Shown here one piece after another: positions 28,682 through 40,817 of a DNA stretch of 64,000 nucleotides. The notes under the pieces are model-generated. The model did no database searches. It worked only from the letters and a program-made list of their open reading frames with translations, and was not told where the DNA came from. The number at the start of each line of letters is the position of its first letter. Within the stretch, counting starts at the first letter, position 1. The DNA is taken from the NCBI GenBank assembly GCA_037367355.1, contig CM074703.1, forward strand, positions 1,054,001-1,118,000, read 5' to 3'. Both the position numbers and the translations under genes were made by a program. This stretch comes from Neoscytalidium dimidiatum (taxonomy: Eukaryota > Ascomycota > Dothideomycetes > Botryosphaeriales > Botryosphaeriaceae).

Positions 28682-30275
28682 ATGGAGTACGACCCAAAAA
28701 CGCGTGAGTGAAGTAGAGATTGATTGTACGGCTGTTGCTTATGCTCTATTTCAGCACCCTACAGCACTGGCGACAAGACGTCGTTCGCCTACATCTCTGC
28801 AAAAGACCGGTGGCCGGTCATTATTGTCTGTCCTCACCCGCTCACCTCACCGTTACCTGATCTAACCATCACAATCGCAGACCGGAGGAATCGATGACAT
28901 TCACCGCGCCTCTCTCGCCGCTGCCGATCCCGAAGTCGCGAACGAGGGCAAGCAAATTGTTGAGACCTTGGCAAAGCTCAAGTATGAGTTGCAGCACAAC
29001 CGTCAAATCACTCCTCTCCCTGATGACGGCGAGGCCGATGTAGCCGGATACAACAAGGAATTGGAGGCTCTGGGCAACCCCACGTGGTACAATGTGCCAT
29101 GGCTCTTCTCCGAGTGCTACCTCTACAGGTAATCGCGGCCCGCGTTGAACAGCGCCAGAAGCACTCAACTGATCTACCCAGATAGGCGCATCAACACCGC
29201 TTTCAGCCTCTCGAAGCACTGGAAAAACTATGATATCTTCGCCCGCCAGAAGATGGACACTTTCCGTTCCTCGCGCCCGGCTGTCCTCGAACTTGCCGCC
29301 CGCTACAAGGACCTCGTCACGCAGCTTGAGACGGGCGCGGCGCAATCGGCCGCGGACAAGGAAGAAGCCGACAAGATCCTCTTCATGGAAATGTGTGAGA
29401 TCTGTCTGTGGGGCAACGCGACGGACCTGTCGCTTCTGACGTCCCTGACGTACGAGGATATCCAGAAGCTGCAGGGCTCCGAGGCGCGCAAGGCTTCGGA
29501 AAAAAACATCGTCGTTAACGACCTCGAAGCAGCCTACAAGATCCTTCTCGATGCCGAGAAGGCCGGTAAAAAGGACCGCCGTGTCGACATCGTCCTCGAC
29601 AATGCCGGCTTCGAGCTCTTCGTCGACCTGATCCTGGCCGGCTATCTGCTCTCGGCCGGCCTGGCCACCAACGTCGTCCTGCACCCCAAGTCCATCCCGT
29701 GGTTCGTGTCGGACGTGCTGCCGGCGGACTTCGGCGCGCTGCTCAACGCGCTGGCGCGGCCCCAGGACTTCTACACCACGCTTTCCGACGACGACAAGCT
29801 GGCCGGCCGCACCCCGCAGCCGCTGTCGGACAAGGAGGTCGATGAGCTGTCCTTCCTCTTTCAGCGCTGGAGCGCGTTCCACGCCGAGGGTCAGCTTACC
29901 ATCCGTCCCAACCGCTTCTGGACCGAGGGCGGAAGCTACTGGCGCCTGCCCAAGACGGCGCCCGCGCTGCACGAAGACCTGAAGGAGAGCGAGCTCGTCA
30001 TCTTCAAGGGCGACCTCAACTACCGGAAGCTGACCGGCGACGCCGCCTGGGATCCGACCACTCCGTTCACCGAGGCCATCGGCCCGCTGGGTCCCGGATC
30101 GGGCGTGCGCGTCTTGGCGCTTAGGACGTGCAAGGCGGATGTGGTAGTGGGGCTGCCGCAGGGGAAGGATGAGGAGTTGCGGAGGACGGCGGGAGGCGGT
30201 GGAGATAGCGGGTGCAGGAAGTGGGCGTGGAGCGGGAAGTGGGCTGTGGTGCAGTTTTCGGATGGGAAGGCTTAA
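28682..30275 (+). CDS. ARMT1: ARMT1/DUF89 damage-control phosphatase family protein
   Basis: Exons 28682-28703, 28755-28825, 28881-29128 and 29186-30275 give a continuous 476-aa frame. The starts and joins yield the family N-terminus (MEYDPKTPPYSTGDKTSFAY, then KDRWPVII). Diagnostic blocks follow: WLFSECYLYRR, CLWGNATDLSLLTSL, VLDNAGFELFVDL, VIFKGDLNYRKLTGD and LRTCKADV. The NAT/DN/GD residues correspond to the metal-binding site of DUF89 enzymes, which dephosphorylate reactive sugar-phosphate metabolites (fructose-1-phosphate-like) in the cytosol. A protein-glutamate methyltransferase activity has also been claimed for human ARMT1. The donor of intron 2 (GTCTGT) is slightly unusual. This is the first host gene beyond the Starship edge, and it is intact. 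Confidence 0.92.
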
Positions 30276-32067
30276 GAGACGGGTGGCGCCGGTAGATAGT
30301 TCATATCACTCAAGAGCCTGCTGATAGAATAAAGAACATAAGTCAGTTTACCATCTTGAAACAATAGATCATTCTCTACTGATCTGTTTCAGATACTACG
30401 ATACATCCACAGTAGATATCTAAGTATACGTAACCGATAGCCTCTTCCACTAACCTTGGGATTCGCCTGGTGGATAGGTAGATCCATCAAATTACTCGCA
30501 ATAAGTTCTTGCTATATTGAGCGAATTGCCCACGAGGGTAGAAGTACTATCGAACAGGCGTGGCTATGTATAGTCTAGAAATTTCCGGGCTCTCTTCGTG
30601 CCTCCTGGACAACTCGTCAGGGCCAATGCGCGCCGTTTTTTGCATGAGAGTGCATTTCCCATGCGGAATTTCTGGCCTTGCGATTTATCACCCCCTGCGG
30701 GCATCTGACCTACGTGGCTCTAGGGATCTTTTCCCTAAGATCTGTGTCATGGGCAAATCCTTTTGCGGTACGCTGCCGTCACACGGGGCATGTAGCTCAA
30801 AGGGGAACCGGGGCCCTAGGTATATGGACCGCTATGAACGTCTTGATTTTGCTATACAAATCACGTTTGCATACACCTCGGGATATCTTCGCGCTACAGA
30901 TGGTCACCGCCGGATATCTGCTGTAGGTGGCGGGCCGAAGACTACTCGTACTCGAGCAACGGGTCTTTGCAATAGTGTTCGCATCTTTGGGGAGGCTGCT
31001 GCGGCTTTAATCTCTCGACCTGGGCCGGCCAGTACCGGCGGAACTTGGTTTTTCGTGAAGAAGCGGGACATCTCATGTGGGGAGACGCACTCTAACAGGA
31101 TGCTGGAACGGAGCAATTACAAGCAGGCCGTACGAATCATGGACTTAGGTTCCGGTACATTGGCCACGATGTAATAGGAACGGTGCTTAAATAAACGGAA
31201 CAGGAACGGCGGGCCTGTAAGGATGAGCCGGTAAAAAAAAATCGGCATTTGGAGAAGCCGTTGAGCACGGAGGTGGGAAAGCCGGCTTCTGGACAATCCT
31301 GTTGCGACAGCCCATACGCTCGCGGCCACGATGACCAAGCTGACTGTGCGTCTGATAGTGATCGTATCCTTCTTGGTGTCCAGGATCGTTGACATGATCG
31401 AGTGCACAACTGCTCTCGACTTAACAGAAAATGGCTGGTCAATGGCCCTACTACAAAGCTTGATGGTAGCTTAATTGAGCGGGGTAACGGACCAGAAGTA
31501 AAAGCCTCGTCTACTCTTGTCTGAGCTATTGAGGAGTCGAGGTGAAGGTGTCTTCAACCGGGAGACATGCTCATTAGGGCGGGCAGTCCGACGTATGTTG
31601 CATAGCAATTGTGCGTAATCTTCATGTAGTGGTAGTGGAGATATATGATGACAGACCGATGCATCACAAAGTATGTCATCGTGAGGGATTAAAGAAAGCT
31701 GGCAATTGACGTATTTCTCCCATGGTGCCCTACATACGGTGTATTGTTAACTATCCGACCTTCCTTAATCCGGCTTTGAGTAAAGTCTTTATAAATTCTT
31801 TGAAGGCCTTCTGAGAGCTCTAACTCTACTGATCCTTCTTATTTTGCTTGTCTTACTGGTACGTTGCTATTCTTTACCATAGTATGGCGAACCAAATATC
31901 AATTTCTGTTCTCGTCACTATCATCATATGGATCGTTCAGGTTCGAGGTGTCTGAAGTCTTTGTTCTCCTTTAGTTGACTGAATTGAAGGCATTGATTCG
32001 CAGCCTGTTTGGCCCTCTTCGAAAAGTTGCAGGGCCCTGTCATATAAGATAGAGAACCACGTTCGCT
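30276..32067. other. Gene-poor flank with a degraded ORF
   Basis: A 204-codon plus frame (30560-31174) and an overlapping frame at 30678-30926 show protein-like fragments (YHPLRASDLRGSRDLF, TPRDIFALQMVTAGYLL) in two different frames. This suggests a broken membrane-protein gene that I cannot name. The rest is AT-rich. Confidence 0.3.
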
Positions 32068-33164
32068 GTGGAGAGAATGAAGGGTGATGCCTCTACACAT
32101 GGAGGCGAAGTCGACGTCTCGAAATGGTGGCTATTGATTACCGCGAATATCAGCTCAAAGATTATTTTTGGAGAAGGCTTTTATATGCTCACTACAGGCA
32201 AGGCAAGCATCCTATCTGCTATCTCCGTTATACCCTATCTGAAGATCTCTTTAGACAAATGGCTCCTCTATTGGGTATAGAGTACTAGGCTTTCAAAGAA
32301 AAACGGTTACATAATCGCCATCGAACGATTCAGTTAGATAAATGAGATTTGCGCTGAAATCCTATTCCTTGTCATCCTCAAATATACCCCTTTACCGTCA
32401 GTACGAGGATTTCTCGGACGCAACGAAGTTCTTAGGATATGGACAGCAGTAGCCGTGAAGGACAGCAAAAAAAAAAAAAAAGGGACATACGATTCTAACC
32501 GATGATGTGCTCCGAAAGGAAACTCGAGGATTGAGTGTCGCTGGCTCGGGTACTACAGGAGTTACCTTAACGTACCTTGTTTGGAACATTCTTTCGCGAC
32601 CTCAGTTACACAAACTTCAAAAAGAGTTACGGGAACACTTGCCTGAGGATTTTGCTGACGAGGACGTCGAAAAATTTCCCCTTCTGAACGCGGTAATTCA
32701 CGAATGTCTGCGGCTGCACGGTGCCGCAACTGGAAGTCTATCACGGAATCCACCGCCTGGCGGCGCAACACTTAGCGGCTTTTACATCCCTGATGGTGCG
32801 ATTGTGAACACTCAAGCGTGGTCACTTCACAGAAATTCTACGTCTGGGAAGACCCATAGGAATCAGACTCATGTTGATACACAGGAGGGCTGAAGACAAT
32901 AATAAATTCGATGCCGAGCGTTGGCTCCACCATGAGAAAGTCACAGCCGCGGCAAAAGCTTCATTCAACCCCTTTAGTGCTGGATCTAGGATATGCCTTG
33001 GTATCAATATTGCCGAGATGGAGATAAAACTGGCTGTAGCTACGTTTCTTAGGCAGTGTCCGTCTGGCAGGCTTGCAAGGTCTGTAAATCCGGAAAGCAT
33101 GACACCAGAGAACTTCTTGGTCATCCAACCCAAGGCTCATGATGGCAAAGTTTTGCTTTCTTAG
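32068..33164 (+). pseudogene. Cytochrome P450 relic
   Basis: P450 landmarks appear in order but in three reading frames. GEVDVSKWWLLITANISS lies near the start. The I-helix motif AGSGTT follows, with YLVWNILSRPQLHKLQKELR, the K-helix E-x-x-R as HECLRLHGAA, then the PPGGATLSGFYIPDG beta region. Last are FDAERWL and the haem-thiolate signature FNPFSAGSRICLG with its cysteine. P450s are haem monooxygenases anchored in the ER. Frame breaks lie between about 32280 and 32507 (including a run of about 16 A near 32466-32481) and again near 32840-32890, with stops at both. The N-terminal membrane anchor was not found. One break could be an intron; two make inactivation likely. Confidence 0.75.
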
Positions 33165-33918
33165 GCTTTTGGGATATGAGGGTGTATCCTTTTCATCACC
33201 TGCAGACAAGGAACAACCACAGAGACAGACGGCGCAGCAGGATCAGACCTAGGCCAGATTACTTGGCACCAATCCAGAAATGGCCAAACAATTCTTATCT
33301 CTGATTGAACCATGTTGTGGATGGCTGGATCTTAAGCTGTTCAAATGCTGGATAGGGGGAAAAGCCTTTGGGAGATGGCGCTAGAGTAAACATGTACTGA
33401 TAGAGAGATCCACGCTACAAAATAATCAACTAGTGGATAAGCTGGGCTCACATTCGTTCCTATATTAATGTTTTCTACAAGTTGAGTACTATCAACGACA
33501 CAGTCCGTGGTCGATCTTGAGCATGGATTGGCGTCGAGATTCAATGATTGTGCAGAAGTATGATTGGTATTTTAGCATCCAGGACGTGGGTTTACAGAGG
33601 TACCCCTCTTTATACTCCAGTACTGCTGATAAGCAGCTGAAACTACACTGCAACAAAATGCATGTGGCTCGCTAAGATAATACAAGCATGGCATTTGCCT
33701 ACCCACCTTCGACCTATTAACAATCGGCCTCAGCTCATAAAAATATTCCTCCAGGAAACAAGGCGATCATACATTCAGGATCAGTTTGCTATCCATTCAT
33801 TTAATAACATAGCTCTTGAGAAATAAGAGAGATGTGAGACAAGGCTTTCCCATGCTGATCCAGCCAGCACTCGGTGATGTACCAACCGTCACTATATTTA
33901 TCCATTCATACACGTATA

Positions 33919-35649
33919 CTACAGCAAAAATGCTGCATGTAGTCCAAATAACAAAAGCTTCAGCCAGCCATGAGCGAATCCTACCCAAGAGGCATCAGAA
34001 GCCACCGCCAACTGGGTCATCGCACGAGCCGGGGACCCATCCTGCTCTTGGACAAACACCTGCGGCTCTGCTAGCCACCTTTTATCTTCCTCATTTTCAT
34101 CGTCCGCCGAGATTGACGGTGTGAATCTCAACAGCACCGCATCACCCCCCTTATCCAGCGTCCATGTATGCGCATCCGTAAAGCTCAGATCGATCTTCGT
34201 CTGGCCCCATACGTCTTCGACTGTGTAATACCCCGACGACGTGAGCCCCAGGCCCTTTGGTGACAGCGTGAACTCCTGATCATTATCATCGGGCCGCGAG
34301 TCAAACAAATCATTGTCCCCATTCGCACCGTAATTCGCGAGCAGAACAACAACAACCCCGGTCTCGCCATCTGGGCCCGACACCCAGAGCTGCTTCTGTT
34401 GGCCCTTCTCTCCGTGGGTGTTCCCTTCCGTCGGCACCATCGGGTAGCGCGCGGTGAAGTTGGCGATCTCGTTGGCGAGCGTGTTCGTCAGGAGGGATTT
34501 CCCGAAGGCATCGAGGTCCGTCAGATCGGAGCCGAGAATCAGGTTCGCGCCCGCGCCCACCCAGTGCGAGAAGACGGCGCGGCGTTGCAAGTCGGTAAGC
34601 CCGGTCAGCGACGCGGCGTTGCCGATCAGCAGGTTGTCCAGGTCCGGGTAGATGGTCAGCGCGTCGTCGCTGTCGAGCTGCGGGAGGATGTACTGCCGGT
34701 ATTGCTCGATGGCGCGCTGCACGGTGCGCCATTGGGTGAGGGTGTGCTGGTTGCTATTGTTGATGTCTTGGTCGGTTCGCATCGAGTCCGCGCTAGACAG
34801 GATGAAGGTCAGTGTTGTACACGGTAGGAACGGGCGAAATGATGTACTGACTTGGACTTCCAGATGTCGTAGTAGGTGGTGTTCCTCTCTAGCTTCCAGC
34901 TGATGTCCAGCCAAATTTCTCGTCCCGCCTTCTTGATTGCTTTGTGGTAACAGGCGACGCTGCCGCTGTTGTCGCCGGACAGGTCTGCACCGGCATCCGG
35001 AGAGCCAGGGGTTACGTAGTCGAGCTTTATGAAGTCAACACCCCTGTGGTGCTGTCAGATCGAGAAATTAGAGAGGTAATAAGGAGACTTACCAATCGGC
35101 GAATTGCTGCACGTTTGAATCGCACCATTCCTGTGCGCCGGGGGCATCATAGTTGATATTACACCGCGACATTGCCCGACACGGATTCGCTTCATTGGCC
35201 AAGATAGACGAGAGCTTGATGCTCGTACCGGATATTGTCTTATTGGCATCGCTGGCAAAAAATCCAGGCAGAATGTAGATGCCGAGTTTTGCTCCGTTAT
35301 CGTGAAGATGTTTGGCTAATGCGGGGATGTCGAAGAGTGAGGGATCGTATGTGATGCGGCCGAATTCATCGCCATTTGTGGCTAAGGACCATCCTGAGTC
35401 GAGCGAGCAATATTCGTAGCCGTATTCGCCGAGTTCTTGTCTCATCGCATCACACTGTTTGACCACATTGTCCTGGTTAAGCTCAAATTTGAGACTACCT
35501 CCAAGTTGTTGTAATGCAAAGGAGTTCCATCCTTTTGGTGCTGACTTGAATCCGTTTGGTGTTGTGTCGTAGTGAAGGATATCGGCTCGAGCACAAAGTG
35601 GAGCAAGGAGTAGAGAAACGATAGCGCGCGACACTGAGAACATGGCCAT
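33919..35649 (-). CDS. GH27 alpha-galactosidase, secreted
   Basis: Exons 35649-35093, 35043-34852 and 34792-33919 join in frame to 540 aa, with GTAAGT and GTCAGT donors. An N-terminal signal peptide is visible (MAMFSVSRAIVSLLLAP, LCARA). GH27 (melibiase) blocks follow: PKGWNSF, GYEYCSLDSGW, FDIPALAKHLHDNGAKLGIY, then FIKLDYVTPG, whose Asp is the expected nucleophile. REIWLDISW and NADSMRTDQDI follow, where the acid/base Asp should lie, and then a beta-sandwich C-terminal domain (GYYTVEDVWG). The family hydrolyses terminal alpha-1,6-galactosyl residues of galactomannans, melibiose and raffinose. The last about 20 residues are hydrophobic (KLLLFGLHAAFLL), which could be a C-terminal anchor or chance. 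The gene is intact. Confidence 0.9.
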
Positions 35650-38600
35650 TGCAGATACGCAGGCTGCAAGAGTAACGAGTGTGAATGCTTGCAGAACGTT
35701 GCGCTCATGTATAAAAACTGGGCATGCAATGAGAGGCTGGTTTCGTTGAGACACGGCTGGGTGGACGTGGACGGGGCTGACGACTGCCAGCTGTCGTAGG
35801 ATTCCGGATTGACCACTGCTTCGTAGTTTGACCGCGGGTGATCGCCTGAGACTTGGTTCGAATGTGGCTAGCGATGGGCGCCGCGGCACGTCGGCAGGGG
35901 AATTTGCTTTTGCCTTTCCCGAAGGGGCGCGTGCATATGCATGTAAGCCGCATGGCATGCAGGACTGATTGGCGAATCGTTTGGCCTGACATCACACAAC
36001 GTGAGACTTCCAGCCATCCTTACCAGCCACGGTAATCGTGGGGTTCCGACATCCTGGGAAGCCCTTTGATTTGTTTGCAGCCACTCGGTCTTCCGGTGAG
36101 TCCAAGTGAAACCCCTGAGTTTAGCAATGCATTAAAATGTCTGTAAGAAAGCAATTAAACAAAAGAGAACATACCTTCAAGGTAGATTGGCCAAAGAAAT
36201 CTTATCTCTGATCCAAATGTGGCTGCAACGTCTTCTCTTCTTGAAATACTTCTTGTGAGTATTGGTGACTTCTTGGCAGCTGACTTCTACTCATGCAATG
36301 CACCGAAAGTGTGTGAGTGAAGCATTGCGGGGTCAGAACTTAAGCCTAACCCTTGCAGAGTTTATTTGAAAGGTCAGCAGGCACCATGAAATAGCTACTC
36401 CAGATTCGCCCATTGCACCCGCAGCGCCGGAGAGATGGCTGAGGCAGCAGGGGAGATGTTTCTTTCGCAATCTATAGAATCGCTCAGCAGACTCCAGGCC
36501 CTTGGACGCCCCAACATAACGAGTTTGCCACTTGGCACGTCCGGTAAGTTGCCATCACGAGTGCTTCCTGCTGCCACCAGCTGCCGTCGTGCGTACCGCT
36601 TCTGCTAACATTGCTCTGGCCGAGACACATCACATGTTGGCGCCATGCTTCCCCGTTCGGGTACTAATGCGGACGGCATGGGTCGTAAGCTTAGCATCAC
36701 AGAGAGTTAACCTAGTGGCCCGGATCAAGATCCCAGGTGTGGAGAAGACGTTGATGCAGTATGATGAAACAATGGCCAATTATGGGCCCGTCGCGAAATT
36801 TGTGTTCGAACGGACCGATTAGCTTTGCGTATCTCGGTTTTGTATTTGGATATATACAAAACATTAGCGGTGTTTCTCAAGGTCTTTTTTTTTGGTTGTT
36901 TTTCTTTTCTGAAGGAAAATAAGAAAAGGACGCATTGGCTGCACACGAGTGAAAAGGAATTCAGGCATACGTGCAATTTTAATCGCAGCAGTTTTTCTTT
37001 TTTTTCTTAAATTGAATATATGGCCACGCTTTAGAGTTTGTACTCTTCGCAATTGTAATCCTATATAGAAACGCGGTAACATGGTACAAGAGGATAAACG
37101 TCGATCTCTGCTTCACCTACTAATTGTTGGAGCAAAACCTCGTATGCACTTGTATTCGTTGTTGTTGTCTGTCTCTGAAGAAAGCGAAGGAGCTAAACTA
37201 TCCAGCTACCTAGCGGCGCTAGCGCCGCGCTAAGCGTACCTGCCATAACACTAATCCATCATGTTATCGGAGACCTCACTCATCTTCAAGAGTGTCGTGA
37301 TAATGTGCGATAAGTGGCAAGCCACAGCATTTGTACTTTTTTCTACCACGTATATATGTTGTTATTTGCGTCGATTGAAGAATATATAGGAAGTGACGTT
37401 GAGTGCTTTTGTGATGGTCGGAACAGCTTCCTAACAGTGACGAGCCAATAGCCTGTGGATGGCTGTTGGAAGGTCCCGAGCTCTATTACAGGAAGTATCG
37501 GACTACGGTATTACGGACAGGTTCATGAATTCGTTTCTCCATGTACGCTGATCTGGAATTGGGTTGATATCTAGGCTTTTGGCGTAATTAAGCCGCCACT
37601 CCAAACCCGTGGTACGGTGGCGGCAAATCGTCTAAAAAGCGGGTTGGGGAAGCCACATAATCCAAGTGGCGTGGCAAGACCTTGTGCCTAAACAGGTCTT
37701 CAATTGTTTGCTGATCCTTCTTTGCCATCTTTGAATGAGGAGTGATGCGTCGGAATGCTCCCAAAACACTCAATAAGGCAAAGACTTCTAAAGTTCTAAC
37801 CCCTTTCAACTTCTCCTCTGAGAAATGAAAAGTTCCGCTGGAAGACGTAGATGGTAAGAGAGCAAATAATAGTGTGAGGCGATACGAAAAGGATGTTCAA
37901 ACTTTGTCAACTGCGATACAACGTTATAGATATAACGAATCAGATGCAATGAAATCAAATTTGCGGCGAGTAGTATGTTGTTTCTGATGGATGTGCGTGG
38001 TAGGACTGGGACTGGAGATACGGACAGCAATTCGTCACAATAGGATTGGACCATTTCTTCGGCCTGGAAGCTGAAAATGGAGGCGGTGTAAAGACGTCTT
38101 CGAAATCCTAGGATGAAGATAACTTCCAAACACGCTTTGCCTGAGATCAAATTGAGATGGTGGAGAATGAATGATCCGAATGGCGCCAATGCCTTGAACA
38201 AGACAGTATCCACCCATTAGCCATAGTTCCGTGTGCAAAGTGGATTTACCAGTAATGAAGCTATTAGCTGGTAGTCTTGTAGATGTTTGTCTGCTATTCC
38301 GGATGAAGGCATAACTTTCTACGGCAACCGTTATCGCTATCAGCGTATATTTGACGGAGCTGTCGGTTGACAAATGCCGCAGTGCAGCAAGCAACATTCA
38401 GAAAATAAATCTCATAATTGGACTCGGAGGATCGAAACTGTGCCATCTTCCAAGAATGTGAGCTGGCTCGAATGATGACTGGACCTCGAACTGCAATTCC
38501 ACGCTCGAACTGAGTGACGGCTACGAAATTGATTCGGTGATACCAAAGCCGTGATAGGAAGTCCTGAATTTTCAATAGGTGGGAGGCATGAGGAGTGAGA

Positions 38601-40724
38601 GGGATGAGAGAAAGTGAAAATCTCCAGATAAACAAGGATTGGAATGCGTTCGAAGGCGAAATCCCGTGCAGTCTGGACTGGTATCAAATTGGCCGTTCAA
38701 GGTGTAGTAGATATTTTTCGGTAGTACCTTATTCAAGGTTTGACTGTCCAAATCACTAGCCCCAAGTCTGTTTCGATAAGCCAAGATAGCAGATTATAAT
38801 TTCCTCAGTATTTGGGTACAAGACTGGTTTGACCAAATGGAGCAGTGTCGCGATAAGTACGGGCTGGAAATACATCCATTTGATATTTTTGATACAATCC
38901 CGTTCGGAGAAATAAATGCACGCTCAAAGTTGTGCGCTTTAGTTGTTGTATGCAGCCCGGAACACGGGAGATCCTTGGGTCACCCTCCCGGTACACCCAG
39001 TAGATGGCGAAATGGGCTAGTTCACCATGGATGTACCTGCAGCGTCCCTATGGTCCCGAACGAGAAAAAATAATCAATATTCCTTTGAGGTGTATCGGTA
39101 GAGGTGGGGCTCTTGCATAAGGACGTGCCAGCGCATTTGTGCGTCACCACTCGCGTCTGCTGTGCAACCTGTCGGAATCAGTCCTGGGAAATATTTGGTT
39201 GCCCTCATGCGGGTAACCCCTCACTCCCACGCGGGCATCGGGACCATGCAGCAGCACGTTGCTTGCGCTCGGATGCTATAGCATGTCCACTATTATCGTC
39301 CCTACGTTCGACAGTCAGGCACTGCTGGAAGTAAGCAAACGGAATTGCATAGGTCGACATGTTGGCCTTTCAGGGTCCCGTATCTGCCCTTCCACGATCT
39401 CGTGCCTCGTTGACCGGAATTATTCCCAGCGACTGAAAGATTTCATCATCGTTGTGGAGCAAACTTGTCGATAGGTACTTATCTTGAGGCAATGGAGCAA
39501 TGATAACCTGTCCCACGCAGCGCATTAGAGTGGCCTAAAGTAGAACACTTGGCAAACGCCCACGAGATACTCCATCAGCGGGAGGTAGATGGCAGTGGCA
39601 GGATGTTCATTCAGCACTGCTGAGACAGACGATTGCTTTGGGGAACGAGTACAGGGTATGTGCAAATGGAAAGTACGAATCAAAGGGCGTAGAGTGATGG
39701 TCGATTCATGGTGGTGTTATCACAGCAGGCCGGTCGGCGCTTGCTTGTTCCGACCTCCGCACCTCCGCATCTCCGCACCCCCTTTGCTCTCCCATCCCTT
39801 CCGTCACCACGACACACTTATCACCTACGATCAAGTCCCCTATGCGCCAGCATACGAGCTAGCGGCGACTGCTTCTCTCCTTCCGATGCACGAGATGCGT
39901 AACAGACTACCTATCGTACGACTTGTGAACGATCGTCCGAACGAATGTCAGAGTACTTAATTGCACAGAGACTCCGCTGTCCTCGTGGAAACCATCTCCC
40001 CCCTGAACTTCCATCTCCGACGTCTCTGATTATATCTTTGCTGTCGCTCCTTCCTATCGCTCGGGAGTAGCAGTGGTCATACAAGCGCGCTACCTCAGTC
40101 TCGCACTAGGATTATGCTACTAATTGCTATAGAGACGGTTCCGGACGGTTACTTGCCTTTTACTTAGGACCAGGATCTGCCATTCCTGTTTCTTCTCCCC
40201 AAAACTCGCGAATCTCAAGGGAATAAGACACTGTTGCCGCAGATATCCATTTAATGTGGCCCAGCAAGCGCAACTGAGATAAATCAGAGAACCTGCTGAA
40301 TTGCAACCCAAAGGAACAAGAGGGCTTGCTTAGCCATGGAAATAAGCCGACAGAAGTCGTGGAATGACGCTTGCCAGAAGAAATATGGGGTCCAGGTTCC
40401 GTATCCGTGATGCGTGGATGGATTGTCCACTATACATCCATCGTCGGGATTCGAAGCATTTGTCGGGGTGCAACGTCCTTGCTATTCTTACACTCCTGCG
40501 TCCGAATCTTTGCTTGAATTTCCCATGCCTTCATATCGCTTTGTCACCGTAACACTGATGTCTCACAAAATAGATGACTCACGCGAGCTCTTTAAAGTTG
40601 AGCAGAGCATATTCGGGATACACCACCAACAGGCTAAACCCTTCACAGGGTCATTGAGGTCCCTTCCAAGTTTGATGGAACCTTCCAAAAAGGCAAGCGA
40701 GCCTATACAGAGGCGCAAAAGAGC
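35650..40724. other. Gene-poor, AT-rich stretch
   Basis: No gene could be supported. Several 60-135-codon frames on both strands (37.6-38.8 kb minus, 38.8-39.5 kb plus) look like scraps of coding sequence in changing frames, but no domain is recognisable. They are probably decayed genes or transposons. Confidence 0.35.
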
Positions 40725-40817
40725 TGGCGTTGCTGGGAATCGAACCCAGGCTGCTTCGGGATTGTTCTCGCGGTGTTCTCACCACAACGAAGTATCCTAC
40801 CACTGGATCACAACACC
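40725..40817 (-). tRNA. tRNA-His(GTG) with intron
   Basis: The acceptor stem GGTGTTG/CAACGCC pairs fully (one G-U), with discriminator A. The D stem is ATCC/GGAT, the anticodon stem CTTCG/CGAAG with loop TTGTGG (anticodon GTG), and the TpsiC arm CTGGG/CCCAG with loop TTCGATT. A 22-nt intron (TGAGAACACCGCGAGAACAATC) sits at the canonical position 37/38. The extra 5' G of mature tRNA-His is added after transcription and is not expected in DNA. Confidence 0.85.

Noticed and set aside
28869..29972. 367-codon minus-strand ORF
   Set aside because: Antisense shadow of the ARMT1 gene, whose plus-strand exons carry all the family motifs.
33919..34827. Plus-strand ORFs over the alpha-galactosidase
   Set aside because: Shadows of the GH27 third exon.
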